A stretch of 64,000 nucleotides of DNA from Rhynchopus sp. YZ270_cl-10 (Eukaryota > Euglenozoa > Diplonemea > Diplonemida > Diplonemidae). The notes under the pieces were generated by a model. The model saw only the letters and a list, made by a program, of their open reading frames with translations. It had not been told where the DNA came from and did not search any database. A program made the position numbers and the translations under genes. This document shows positions 39,381 to 48,856 of the stretch, in pieces. The stretch covers positions 1,116,001 to 1,180,000 of the forward strand of contig OZ037875.1 in assembly GCA_964035575.1 (NCBI GenBank), in the 5' to 3' direction. The first letter of the stretch is position 1, and each line of letters starts with the position of its first letter.

Positions 39381-39424
39381 GGTGACTAAGCACGAGAGGC
39401 TTAGGGTCATCTTACAGACTTTTC
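39381..39424 (+). repeat. Short hairpin element, family A
   Basis: GGTGACTAAGCACGAGAGGC then TTAGGGTCATCTTACAGACT. CTAAGC/GCTTAG stem intact. Not present at the matching place in locus copy 1. Confidence 0.75.
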
Positions 39425-39478
39425 TCTTTTTTTTCCCCATCCAAAAAAAACGTTCCTCTTCCAGCTTGAGGAAAAAAT

Positions 39479-40299
39479 GGGGGGAAAATGAGCATCATTC
39501 CTTTAAGCATTCCCCTTCTGGATTTGTACAGTCTTTCAGAATCTTTTTTTTTTTGAGAGAAAAAACCCCGTACCAGGCTGCTGAGTAAACGAGGCACCCA
39601 GTCGGGGATCGCAAAAGACCTGGGCTTGGCACAAACAGAACACCGTGCCGCCAGGGCTCGTAACAAAAAATATAGTTTTTTTTTTCAAAAAAGTGGATAT
39701 TACCTTCTTATCTTACCTTTGCAGCATCCTTAAAAACTGGCGGCTTTAGGTTGTCTATAACGAAACAACAAAACTTTTTAGCATCCTTTCTCTCCGGATA
39801 ATCTCTCCGCTCTCAGGACCTATCGACAGTGTTCAAAACAAAAAAAGTGGAGATTGCACAACTGCAGCAACACAACCAAGACAAACTACACTACTCCAAC
39901 AATTTATCACAACACAACAAACCCACCCCCAACCACACCCCTTTCAGACAAAACACACTATTCCCCCCCTATGATGTATTGAAGATCTTTGCCCCTTTCC
40001 CCCCCCCTTCCCCACACTTCCCCTCTTTTTAGGAACCTAAGCAGCCCAAAAAAAGCACAGCGCTTAGATACACCGTACCATTTTTTTTTCTTCTTTTTTC
40101 TGTTTCAGTACCCAAAGAAAAATAATCCAACTTTGCGTTGTTCCACACACACACACCCTTTTACTTTTTTTTCGTTTCTTTCTTCAACTTTCACCTTCAA
40201 AGATTTTGCTTATATTTACCCCCTTTTTTTTCTCTTCTATAAAGCAGAGAGTTCTGCTTTTTTTGCTTACAGCTTCCCTGTAAACCACACCCAAGCGCA
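39479..40299. other. Intergenic, no gene seen
   Basis: Homopolymer- and CA-rich DNA. Bases 39580-39660 are GC-balanced (CGGGATC... GGCTTGGCACAAAC) but too short to judge. No RNA gene found. Confidence 0.5.
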
Positions 40300-40330
40300 A
40301 CACTCCGGGGTTCGATAACCCGCGGAGTGT
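40300..40330 (+). repeat. GGGTT-CGAT-AACCC hairpin
   Basis: ACACTCCGGGGTTCGATAAC CCGCGGAGTGT is a 13-pair stem with small bulges. It resembles a tRNA T arm, but no anticodon or D arm precedes it. It directly abuts the next family C element. Confidence 0.6.
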
Positions 40331-40377
40331 CAGTGCCTGCGTCCCAGAGGCGTTTGCACTATCAACTTCACTTTTTT
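40331..40377 (+). repeat. Short hairpin element, family C, in a probable 5' UTR
   Basis: CAGTGCCTGCGTCCCAGAGG then CGTTTGCACTATCAACTTCA and a T run. It ends 20 bases before the ATG at 40397. Confidence 0.75.
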
Positions 40378-40396
40378 TACCCCATTTTTGGATACA

Positions 40397-42873
40397 ATGT
40401 TGAGTATTTGCATATTGATGAGTCTAGGGAATACCCCAGCCTGGTCGATGAGCAATGGTGGAAGTCTTGGTCTGAAAACAGGAAATTCTCCTGGGTTTTA
40501 CGATGCTGTTGGAAGCCCTGAAGTTCGATGGACGCGCACAGTTCCAACCTCCTCCTCCTCTTCCTCTGCTCACAGTGTGGTAGATGCTTCAGGTGCCATA
40601 TATCTTTCGACCTCTGACCACATCACCAAAATCCCCGATGATGGCAGCACTATCGGTGCATGGAATATCTCCGCACCTTGCAGCACCCTTGCTCTTTCCG
40701 CAGATTCTGCAATCCTTTATGCAATGTGTGTCTCCAATATTACCTTCTTCCAGACATCTTCTGGTAAACAGCTTGCAACGTATCCTACCGAAATGACCAC
40801 CACCCCTGCGTCGCCACTTCATTTAGACTCAGTTTCTGGACTGTTATTATATTCATTTGGAAACAGCGTTGCTGTCAATGCAATGAGCGCGACAAGCGGA
40901 GAGATTGTATGGAAATACCAGAGTACCACCAACAACGATGCTGCTCCGATTGGTGCGTTAGTGTCAAACAGCGAGGCCGTGTTTGTCGCTGCGACGGACG
41001 GTACCGTTCATATGATTTCCACCCGATTTGGTACCGCAATCACCGCAGCCGGCACTGCAACATCTAACACACAAATGCTCTATTCTACAAGCACCTCATC
41101 TCTCATCGTCTTTGGCGCGAATTCTCATGGGGCTCTCTACGTTGAAAGCTTTGGGGCTGGTGTAGCGGAGTTTGGCTCCATATGGAAGGTAGGGATTTCT
41201 TCTTCTTCTCTGTCTTCTTCTGGAAATTCTGCAGCATTTATCTCAACTTCGGTAAAAGTGTTCGTTGGCCGAAAGGTAACGGAGATTGATCTGAACGGTA
41301 CTGTTCTGGGTGTGACAGAACTCAAAACCGACTTTGTAGTAGGAGAAGGTATGTGTGATTCAGACTTCACAGTGTACGGCAGTTCGGGTGGGTATGTCAA
41401 CGCGGTGACGGAAGGGCTGGTGGAGATGGCAAAGCTTCCTCTGAACTGCTCTGCACCGCAGCCAATGCGGGGCTCTGTTGTGTCCGTCCGGGGCGGTCGG
41501 TATGGTACCGTACTGTATGTTCTTAGCGTGGAGGGGGGTGTGGATGTGGTCAGCATTAAACGTGCTGCGGCAGAAATGGTTGCGGAGAGGAAGGGGGCGA
41601 AGCGGACGGAGGGTACTCCTGCGGCGCTGCTCGGGTTTTGGCGTGGTGTGTCCTTGCAGAACAAAGCTGCCAATCTCGAAACGGACCTTCTCTTCGCAGA
41701 CGCGACGGCGTCGCTGATCGGCGGTGCGGGTACAGTGCAGTACACAACGGCGTATGACAGCACAGTGGAGCGTAACGTGCAGCTCTCAGGGGCGGAGGGG
41801 GTGGTGTCATGTGTTTGGATTGTGCTACCTGATTTGCCGCAGACGAAGTCGTTGGTGTTGTCTTGTAGGTATGTGGACTGGGGAAAATATTGATGTTGAT
41901 TGCATCTGGTTTGAGGTGGAAAAAAAAATCAAAAAACAAAAAAACAAAAAACAGCGGTGCGAACCTCCCTGCTCCTGTGTCCACAGAGGCAGCCCTGTGC
42001 GGCAGCAACGGCTCCGCGGTGTACTCGCTGATCCAGTGTGTTGTGCCTGCAGTGCAGCATCCGCCGTGCATGTTCACACCACCCACCTCGCGGCTGCGCA
42101 CGCACCAATGCGGGGAACAGTGCGCCCTGTTCACAGACTGCCCAGCGGTATGCCTTTCCTTTCATATTGCGTTTCTGCTGCATTGAGACAGTGCCACCCC
42201 AATGATGCATACGATGCACGAAGCAAATGTTTTTAAGTTTTTCTTTATTTTCCCTACACCACAGACCTGCAAATGCACAATGAATGCCACTGCCGGACAT
42301 GCCTGTTGTGGTGTCTGCACGTCACCAGGGCCCACACCCGCGCCCACGCCCACACCGATACCAATACCAACACCCACGCCTGGGCCCACCCCGCCACCCG
42401 CACCGCCATCACCACCTTCAGGGCATTACATCTGCACGGATGCACAATGCGTGGCAAGCGACGAAGGGTGGAACAAAGCGATCTGCGGGACTGTGTGCGG
42501 GAAGGAGCCTGCAGGCAGCACACCAGGTTCCTTGGTGGGGCGGTGGACGGGGCTGGACATCAAGCAGGGCTATGCCGCACGGCATTGGACCTTCATCTTC
42601 GACAGCGTCGGGGTTGCTGTGTACAGGGACGAGAGCCTGCAGTGGGCAGCTACTGTGCAGCCCTACGGTGCCGGTCTCTTCTTCACGTTCACCCGCCCAG
42701 AGACACTGCTCGGGAAGAACGTCAGCGCGTTGTACGCCCTCGCACGCACAACGAACGGCACGCTGGTTCAAAACGTTGACCTCGCATTCGGCCTGCCCTC
42801 AGACCACATGCCTTACGGCTTCAACGAAGCCATGGTAGCGGGGATGGGGCAATACGCGTTAGTTTCCGTGTGA
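40397..42873 (+). CDS. Secreted beta-propeller protein with Cys-rich and lipocalin-like C-terminal modules, three exons
   Basis: CDS joins 40397-41868, 41955-42147 and 42265-42873 (757 aa). Donors are GTATGT and GTATGC. Phases 2 and 0 are consistent (AG|C gives Ser). The N-terminus is hydrophobic, a weak signal peptide. Residues about 40-400 show repeats of the PQQ/BamB-like propeller type: GAIYLSTSDHITKIPDDGST, SSGKQLATYP, SGEIVWKYQS, TDGTVHMISTRFG. A Cys-rich stretch spans exons 2 and 3 (CGEQCALFTDCP, CKCTMNATAGHACCGVC). A Pro/Thr linker leads to a last domain starting LVGRWTGLDIKQGY, which looks like a beta-barrel. Function is unknown; it is probably extracellular. I chose 40397 as the first ATG of the frame. 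Confidence 0.75.
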
Positions 42874-43285
42874 AATAGATATTTTGTGATATAATTCTCA
42901 TCGTAGCGAGCCGTGTGGGTTATCGGGTGGCATGTTGTTGTATAGACAGCGGGTGTTTGCTGTGATAGTGTTTCTTGAGAGACGTATTGCGTCTATGCTT
43001 GTGTGTATTGCCCCTCTATTCTTGGTTCTTGTTCTCAATGGTGCACGTCAGTCAGTAGTGGTGTCTTTCGTTTATTCAATATGTTCAAAGTAGTTTGTAA
43101 CGTGAGAACAAAAAGAAAGGTGACACACAGTTTATTATTGACCAACAATGAACAGTTTGTGTTGGACTTTAGTGCGAGGTAGTGACCAAATGTCTTCTGT
43201 TCCGGACGACGCAAGGAAAATTCTAGCAGAAGCTCAATCCAGCAAGCACCTCTCCCTCACACAACGTACAGGTAAAATCTACACA
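42874..43285. other. Intergenic with upstream open frame
   Basis: The frame of the next gene stays open back to an ATG at 43148 (MNSLCWTLVRGSDQMSS). That 46-codon extension would bury the signal peptide, so I treat it as leader. No hairpin element here. Confidence 0.5.
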
Positions 43286-45367
43286 ATGAGGATGTTTCGC
43301 ACCTTAGGCATGCTTGCGTTGTTCCTGGGAGCTGTTCAGGCTGCACAGCCAGACAATGGACCGATGCGTTGGGCAACACCCACGGCACGTACATGGTTGT
43401 CGACACGGGCACCACCAACGTACTCACCAGCAACATCACCAAATGATCGCAACGGAACAGTGCCAACATACCCGCCGATGCAATGGACACCACCCGCAAC
43501 ACGTGCACCGACATACCCAACAGCTGCGCCATCTGCATCAAGTAGCGGCGGAGTTGCATCAACGGGTCGTAACGGAACGGACACACCTGTTCCAGCTACA
43601 CCACATCCGCAGCCAATAGACAATGGACCGATGCGTTGGGCAACACCCACTGCACGTACATGGTTGTCGACACGGGCACCACCAACGTACTCACCAGCAA
43701 CATCACCAAATGATCGCAACGGAACAGTGCCAACATACCCGCCGATGCAATGGACACCACCCGCAACACGTGCACCGACATACCCAACAGCTGCACCATC
43801 TACGTCAAGTAGCGGCGGAGTTGCATCAACGGGTCGTAACGGAACGGACACACCTGTTCCAGCTACACCACATCCGCAGCCAATAGACAATGGACCGATG
43901 CGTTGGGCAACACCCACTGCACGTACATGGTTGTCGACACGGGCACCACCAACGTACTCACCAGCAACATCACCAAATGATCGCAACGGAACAGTGCCAA
44001 CATACCCGCCGATGCAATGGACACCACCCGCAACACGTGCACCGACATACCCAACAGCTGCACCATCTACGTCAAGTAGCGGCGGAGTTGCATCAACGGG
44101 TCGTAACGGAACGGACACACCTGTTCCAGCTACACCACATCCGCAGCCAATAGACAATGGACCGATGCGTTGGGCAACACCCACTGCACGTACATGGTTG
44201 TCGACACGGGCACCACCAACGTACTCACCAGCAACATCACCAAATGATCGCAACGGAACAGTGCCAACATACCCGCCGATGCAATGGACACCACCCGCAA
44301 CACGTGCACCGACATACCCAACAGCTGCACCATCTACGTCAAGTAGCGGCGGAGTTGCATCAACGGGTCGTAACGGAACGGACACACCTGTTCCAGCTAC
44401 ACCACATCCGCAGCCAATAGACAATGGACCGATGCGTTGGGCAACACCCACTGCACGTACATGGTTGTCGACACGGGCACCACCAACGTACTCACCAGCA
44501 ACATCACCAAATGATCGCAACGGAACAGTGCCAACATACCCGCCAATGCAATGGACACCACCCGCAACACGTGCACCGACATACCCAACAGCTGCGCCAT
44601 CTACATCAAGTAGCAGCAGCGGAGCTGCATCAACTGGTCGTAACGGAACAGTACCAACATACCCAACAGCTGCGCCATCTGCATCAAGTAGCAGCAGCGG
44701 AGCTGCATCAACTGGTCGTAACGGAACAGTACCAACATACCCAACAGCTGCGCCATCTGCATCAAGTAGCAGCAGCGGAGCTGCATCAACTGGTCGTAAC
44801 GGAACAGTACCAACATACCCAACAGCTGCGCCATCTGCATCAAGTAACAGAGGCAGAGCTGCATCCGGTTCTGATGCAAGTGATGCGGGTTCTGCTGCAG
44901 ATGCTGCATCGGTTCCGACACCACCACCGGGAGCAGGCACCTGTGCAATCGGCCCATGCTCGATGGAGACACTGTGCAGAGATGTGGGGACCATGCAACA
45001 CACCTGTGTGGCAAGGCCTGCGTCGTGCTGCAGCGATACTGCGACGTGCGAGGACGGCGAGACTGCGTCTGATGCGCACTGCACCACAGACGAGGACTTG
45101 GAAGGTGTATGCCATCGCAACGCTGTGTGCTGCTCAGAAGTGTTCTGCAGGGCGCATGCGTCCGACAGTGCACCGAAGTGGTGGGTGTGGGTGCTGCTTG
45201 CCGTGGGTGGGGTGCTCCTCCTTGCGATGCTTGCCTTCTTTGTTGTGAGAGGTCTTCGCACAAGTTCGTGCAAGAGCGACACGGCCGAGCTGATGGACTA
45301 CCAACTCTGCTTGGAAGAGCAACAATCCATGCCTATGAACGAAGCAAATGAGGTCCTCACGATGTGA
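43286..45367 (+). CDS. Mucin-like type I membrane protein 3, five 89-aa repeats
   Basis: 693 aa from ATG 43286 (MRMFRTLGMLALFLGAVQA), a clear signal peptide. An upstream ATG at 43148 is in frame but would mask it. The stalk is five copies of an 89-residue unit (267 bp, nearly identical) with NGPMRWATPTARTWLSTRAP, YSPATSPNDRNGTVPTYPP and TPVPATPHPQPID, then four shorter TYPTAAPSASSSS units. NGT sites give N-glycosylation, and the Thr/Pro content gives O-glycosylation. From [20 protein letters not shown] on, it matches mucin-like proteins 1 and 2: 16-Cys domain, membrane span, tail ending MNEANEVLTM. The Cys-rich head of the other two is absent. Confidence 0.85.
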   Translation: MRMFRTLGMLALFLGAVQAAQPDNGPMRWATPTARTWLSTRAPPTYSPATSPNDRNGTVPTYPPMQWTPPATRAPTYPTAAPSASSSGGVASTGRNGTDTPVPATPHPQPIDNGPMRWATPTARTWLSTRAPPTYSPATSPNDRNGTVPTYPPMQWTPPATRAPTYPTAAPSTSSSGGVASTGRNGTDTPVPATPHPQPIDNGPMRWATPTARTWLSTRAPPTYSPATSPNDRNGTVPTYPPMQWTPPATRAPTYPTAAPSTSSSGGVASTGRNGTDTPVPATPHPQPIDNGPMRWATPTARTWLSTRAPPTYSPATSPNDRNGTVPTYPPMQWTPPATRAPTYPTAAPSTSSSGGVASTGRNGTDTPVPATPHPQPIDNGPMRWATPTARTWLSTRAPPTYSPATSPNDRNGTVPTYPPMQWTPPATRAPTYPTAAPSTSSSSSGAASTGRNGTVPTYPTAAPSASSSSSGAASTGRNGTVPTYPTAAPSASSSSSGAASTGRNGTVPTYPTAAPSASSNRGRAASGSDASDAGSAADAASVPTPPPGAGTCAIGPCSMETLCRDVGTMQHTCVARPASCCSDTATCEDGETASDAHCTTDEDLEGVCHRNAVCCSEVFCRAHASDSAPKWWVWVLLAVGGVLLLAMLAFFVVRGLRTSSCKSDTAELMDYQLCLEEQQSMPMNEANEVLTM
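43350..44620 (+). repeat. 267-bp coding repeat, five copies
   Basis: The period is 267 bp, measured from repeated ACAATGGACCGATGCGTTGG (43355, 43622, 43889 and so on). Units differ at few sites, so the array is young or homogenised. Frames on other strands repeat with it and are shadows. Confidence 0.95.
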
Positions 45368-45715
45368 GTCCTCTTGTACGTAGTTTTCTTCTTGTTTTCA
45401 AGGTTCATCTTTTGCAACTTCGTTCAAACTATATTACCTTGACACACAAGAAACCACCGAGAAACACTAAGGCCTGTAATGCTACACAAAAACCTCTCGC
45501 ATGTGTAATCGATTTGGATGTGTACGTGCATCTGGCATGGCACTGCCCACTTCCTGCCAAGTTTTGTTTTAAGTGAAGGTAAAGGAGGTAAGATGTGGAT
45601 TTACCTTTCAACATTTTCTTTATGGTTGCTTTTTTGTTGTTATTTTGCGTTTCCTTCCTTTTTTGACTGTGCACGTGAGACATGGGTCATTTTACCATCT
45701 TTCCCTTTTTTTTAA
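45368..45715. other. 3' flank of mucin-like gene 3, no gene seen
   Basis: No AATAAA close to the stop. AT-rich with a few open frames lacking coding character. Confidence 0.45.
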
Positions 45716-45757
45716 TGATGTGCACCCTAGAGGCACATTCATCTTTCAAGTTTTGTT
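45716..45757 (+). repeat. Short hairpin element, family D
   Basis: GATGTGCACCCTAGAGGCAC then ATTCATCTTTCAAGTTTTG. ATGTGC pairs with GCACAT exactly. Confidence 0.7.
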
Positions 45758-45763
45758 TCAGTC

Positions 45764-45809
45764 AGTGCCTGCGTCCCCGAGGCGTTTGCACTATCAACTT
45801 CACTTTTGT
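45764..45809 (+). repeat. Short hairpin element, family C
   Basis: CAGTGCCTGCGTCCCCGAGG then CGTTTGCACTATCAACTTCA. It follows a family D copy after only six bases. Confidence 0.75.
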
Positions 45810-46085
45810 TTGTGGCGTGACATGTATAGATAGATATAGCCTTGTTCCCAGAACCTGTCGGCGGATCACCACAACCCAACCCTTTAGCTCTTGTCCCGAC
45901 TCGTTCATCTTTGCATTTGGAGGCTAGCACCTTCACAAAGTTGATTTACCGCAATTCCCACTGAACCTACGAATGCACAGTGTGACTCAACGTCATATTT
46001 TCGTTCAGTACTTTTTCTTTGGAGGACTGAAGTCTTTCCTCTTTGTTTTTTAGTGGTCTTGTCGGACGATTTCCCCCCCTTTTTT

Positions 46086-46122
46086 GGTGACTCAACATGA
46101 GAGGCTCAAGTTCGTCTTATAT
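46086..46122 (+). repeat. Short hairpin element, family A, diverged
   Basis: GGTGACTCAACATGAGAGGC then TCAAGTTCGTCTTATATC. Loop ATGAGAG; the stem is mostly lost. Confidence 0.55.
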
Positions 46123-46156
46123 CTATTCCTATCGTATCCGGGTGGAGTTTGTAAAG

Positions 46157-46195
46157 ATGTGTGCGGATGAGAGGCACATTCGTCTTACAAATATG
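46157..46195 (+). repeat. Short hairpin element, family D
   Basis: GATGTGTGCGGATGAGAGGC then ACATTCGTCTTACAAATATG. ATGTG pairs with CACAT. Confidence 0.6.
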
Positions 46196-46697
46196 GCTTT
46201 ATTTGCTTTTATTTTTGTTTGCGCGAGTTTTTTTTTTTTTTGTTTTGTTTTGTTTTGTTTTTTTTTTTGTTTTTTTATGTTCCGAAAAACTCAACAAGTT
46301 CCCCAAAATAATAAGAATGCACCAAATAGACAACTAGTGGGTTATGAAAGCTGTGTGTGTGTCACCGAGGATGCCACACAAAACCCAGCAGCAGAAACAA
46401 ACAACAAATTCTATTTGTAATCATGGGGGCACACGAGTTTTCTGGCATCTCTCCTTTTTTATTCGTCTTCTTCTTCTTCTTCTTGCTTTTTGTTTTTGTT
46501 TCCAAACATTTGATCTCTGCATCTGCGGAGATAGTTTGCGCTTTCCAACTTTTAGATGGGAACATTTTTGTTGATCCCTCACCATTTACTATCAATTTAT
46601 TGATATTGCATAATATATTATGATGAAAATAACTTCTTTTTTTTCACTAACTTTTTATGAAGGCACTTGCATCTTTTAAAGTTCTCCCATTCTTTTT

Positions 46698-47141
46698 TTG
46701 AGTGCCTTTCATTTGCACTCAACTTCTGTTGCTCTGTTGAGATGTGTCTGTTCCAACACCGTCGTACAGCTTTCTTTGATACAGCACACCCTTTTGATAT
46801 TTATGCATGGTAACGTTTCACCTGCAGTGGTTTCTTTTACTTCTGCTGCCGTTACATTATCCATGAAGACCTCAGTACAGTGTTCCCGTGACGCTTCAGT
46901 GTCCACGCCGTTTAATACAATGCTGGGTCTAAAAAATAAAGTTCCTCTCCACTCTGTGAAACGAGAGATAGGTGCACGGTTTCTAGTTTTCAAAAAAAAA
47001 GATGCTTTCCAGGTTGTGCACATCTCCAATGTCGCTATGCTAACACGAAAGGAGTGCAGGGAACTCCTTTTATACCACGAGTCCCCTGCACAAAAATATC
47101 TACTACAAGCCATGCAAAATAGGGAAAAAAATAAACAATAA
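46698..47141 (+). CDS. Hypothetical protein, doubtful strand
   Basis: 147 codons. The C-terminal half is the most protein-like: LHSVKREIGARFLVFKKKDA, then HISNVAMLTRKECRELLLYH and QKYLLQAMQNREKNKQ. No domain recognised. An equally long minus-strand frame (46709-47194) overlaps it. The plus strand is preferred because every clear gene here is on plus. It ends 109 bp before the first Hcp-like gene. Confidence 0.25.
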   Translation: MSAFHLHSTSVALLRCVCSNTVVQLSLIQHTLLIFMHGNVSPAVVSFTSAAVTLSMKTSVQCSRDASVSTPFNTMLGLKNKVPLHSVKREIGARFLVFKKKDAFQVVHISNVAMLTRKECRELLLYHESPAQKYLLQAMQNREKNKQ

Positions 47142-47250
47142 AAAAAATGATTTGTGGATGCCATTGTTTCCTCTGCCCCCATTCCGCCTCGCACTCCTGT
47201 GACACAGAGTTATACTTTCCCTCTTCTTTTTCTCTCTACACTTTTTCACA

Positions 47251-47784
47251 ATGCGTGCCGCCGTGTTCATGTGTCTTCTTGGTGTTGCGTCTGCAGGTAC
47301 GCACTACTCCTTTGTGAAGTTCGAGGCAAACGGTGCGGTTGTCACTGGGAACTCGGACATCACTCACATTGGTGGGGAGGAGCTTGAGCGATCGGAGTGG
47401 ATCCAGGCCAACCGTCTGTCACACGGTCTCAAGCGTGATATCGGTACTGGTGCACGGGTTTCTGGGCACACATCGTACAGTAACATTCAGTTCACACTTC
47501 CAATGGGTCCGGCTGTGCCGATGCTGATGCAGGCGCTGGAGAGGGGGCACACTGTGAATGCCGTTGTGAAGCGCTTCCACAACCGCCGTGACGGGCAGGA
47601 GGAGAAGTACATGGAGATCGTGTGCACCGACGGGAGGCTCGCGGGGGTGGAGGTGTCCGTCAACGCTGATGGGGACACTGTTGTCTATGTGTCTTACGCA
47701 TTCCACACCATGCAGATCGATCACGTTGGAGAGGACGGGACCACTTCGGCCCACTTCGACTGGAGTGGCTCAAGCCAGGCATAG
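47251..47784 (+). CDS. Secreted Hcp-like protein 1 (type VI secretion tube fold)
   Basis: 177 aa, single exon. MRAAVFMCLLGVASA is a signal peptide (cut before GTHYSFVKF). The mature part follows the Hcp (T6SS tube) pattern: an opening strand YSFVKFEANGAVVTGNSD; GARVSGHTSYSNIQFTLP, where Hcp has the G-GK-...-I-T strand; GPAVPMLMQALERGHTVNAV, like DKSTPxLxxAxxxG; KYMEIVCTDGRLAGVEV, like the YLxIxLxxVxVxSV strand; then VSYAFHTMQIDHVGEDG and FDW near the end, like the closing strand and GW. Bacterial Hcp is about 160-170 aa, the same size. No other T6SS part is in the window. A eukaryotic signal peptide implies a secreted protein, perhaps acquired from bacteria. Function in the host is unknown. 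Confidence 0.65.
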   Translation: MRAAVFMCLLGVASAGTHYSFVKFEANGAVVTGNSDITHIGGEELERSEWIQANRLSHGLKRDIGTGARVSGHTSYSNIQFTLPMGPAVPMLMQALERGHTVNAVVKRFHNRRDGQEEKYMEIVCTDGRLAGVEVSVNADGDTVVYVSYAFHTMQIDHVGEDGTTSAHFDWSGSSQA

Positions 47785-47832
47785 ACAGAAACATTTTTTT
47801 TTTTTGAGATATTGAGAGAGAGAGAATAGTTA

Positions 47833-47838
47833 AATAAA
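47833..47838 (+). terminator. Poly(A) signal of Hcp-like gene 1
   Basis: AATAAA 49 bases after the stop. Confidence 0.55.
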
Positions 47839-48046
47839 GGTACAACACAATTTCTTTTTGTCTTTGCTTTGTCTTTCAAAAAGGAAAGGAAAGCCATTGT
47901 GGAGATGTGCGTCGTCGCTCTGACTCACCTCGTCACATCTTGGAACCTCCATTGAGAGTTCCTAGTTTTCATTTTATGCTCGATTGTGATAAAGATGGCT
48001 GTGAGGCAATGCAAGCGTGTTCATTTCGCAGCCCCTTTATGTTTAC

Positions 48047-48078
48047 GTGACTAAGCAGCGCTTAGGCACAATTTTTTC
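48047..48078 (+). repeat. Short hairpin element, family A, minimal loop
   Basis: GTGACTAAGCAGCGCTTAGG then CACAATTTTTTC. CTAAGC and GCTTAG close on AGC. The CATCTT tail is missing. Confidence 0.6.
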
Positions 48079-48349
48079 TTTTTTTTTCCATCCAGTTATT
48101 TCTTCCCACACACTGAAATAAAGTGTATCTCGCTCCGTGCTGGGGGTGCCTTTAGCAGTGACATCATTGCGGAAGCCACTTCACCCGGCGGTTGTTTTTA
48201 TTTCCCCCTCATCCCCTTTTTTTTTTTTTGCTTTTCTTGAGTTTCTGTACGTTTTACACACACACCTTCTTTGATCATCTGAAGGCTCTTTTAACGTCAA
48301 GAGGCGCAAGAAACAACAAAAAAAACGATGCATTTGATTTTTGAATTTT

Positions 48350-48383
48350 ATTAGTCTTCGGGTCACTTTTTTGTAGAACCCGT
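48350..48383 (+). repeat. Partial family F element
   Basis: TTAGTCTTCGGGTCACTTTT TTGTAGAACCCGT. Only the 5' half is recognisable. Confidence 0.4.
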
Positions 48384-48856
48384 AAAAAAAAAGTTTTCAA
48401 AAAAAAAAGGCAAAACAAACAAAACCAACAATACACAAAATAAGATACAAATCATTGATTTGTAAAATGCTCCGTAGCACGGAATGCCCTGTACACACAC
48501 AGAGGTATTGCAAATGGTACCAAAAAAAAAAAAATTGTTTTTCTTTTTTCATGAAACAATTTTTTCAATTTTCCATTCAAAAAAATAACGGACCCATTTA
48601 TCTCTTTGCCCCCTATCCCAATACCCGTTGTTGTGTTTTGATGAAGTTTCCGTCAAATTCGAGGGCCTCGTATCCCAGTAGGGACGTACTCCGGTTTCTG
48701 CTGAGAGAGGGTGAGGGGGTGAGGATGATGCAATACCTGCCATGCACTAATCTCGAACGACATCATGCTGATGCTGATGCTCTCACCCTTGCACTAACTA
48801 AGCCACACCAGACCTCGCTTTTTCTCTTTTTCTCTTTCTCTCTACACTTTTTCACA

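Larger units (their letters stand above)
34161..39478. repeat. Tandem locus duplication, copy 2
   Basis: Repeats copy 1 from the leader through the mucin-like gene and 3' DNA to CTTCCAGCTTGAGGAAAAA. It carries about 595 bp (37561-38155) that copy 1 lacks, and it lacks copy 1's two insertions. Confidence 0.85.

Noticed and set aside
40300-40330. tRNA gene (T-arm-like GGGGTTCGATAACC)
   Set aside because: No acceptor, D arm or anticodon arm is found on either strand within 80 bases.
43148-43285. Upstream in-frame start for mucin-like protein 3
   Set aside because: Using it would put 46 polar residues before the signal peptide MRMFRTLGMLALFLG.
43336-45282. 648-codon minus-strand frame
   Set aside because: It is the complement of the 267-bp repeat array of mucin-like gene 3; the plus frame has the signal peptide, Cys domain and membrane span.
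46709-47194. 161-codon minus-strand gene
   Set aside because: It overlaps a similar plus-strand frame, has no recognisable domain and would be against the strand of all clear genes. Neither is secure.
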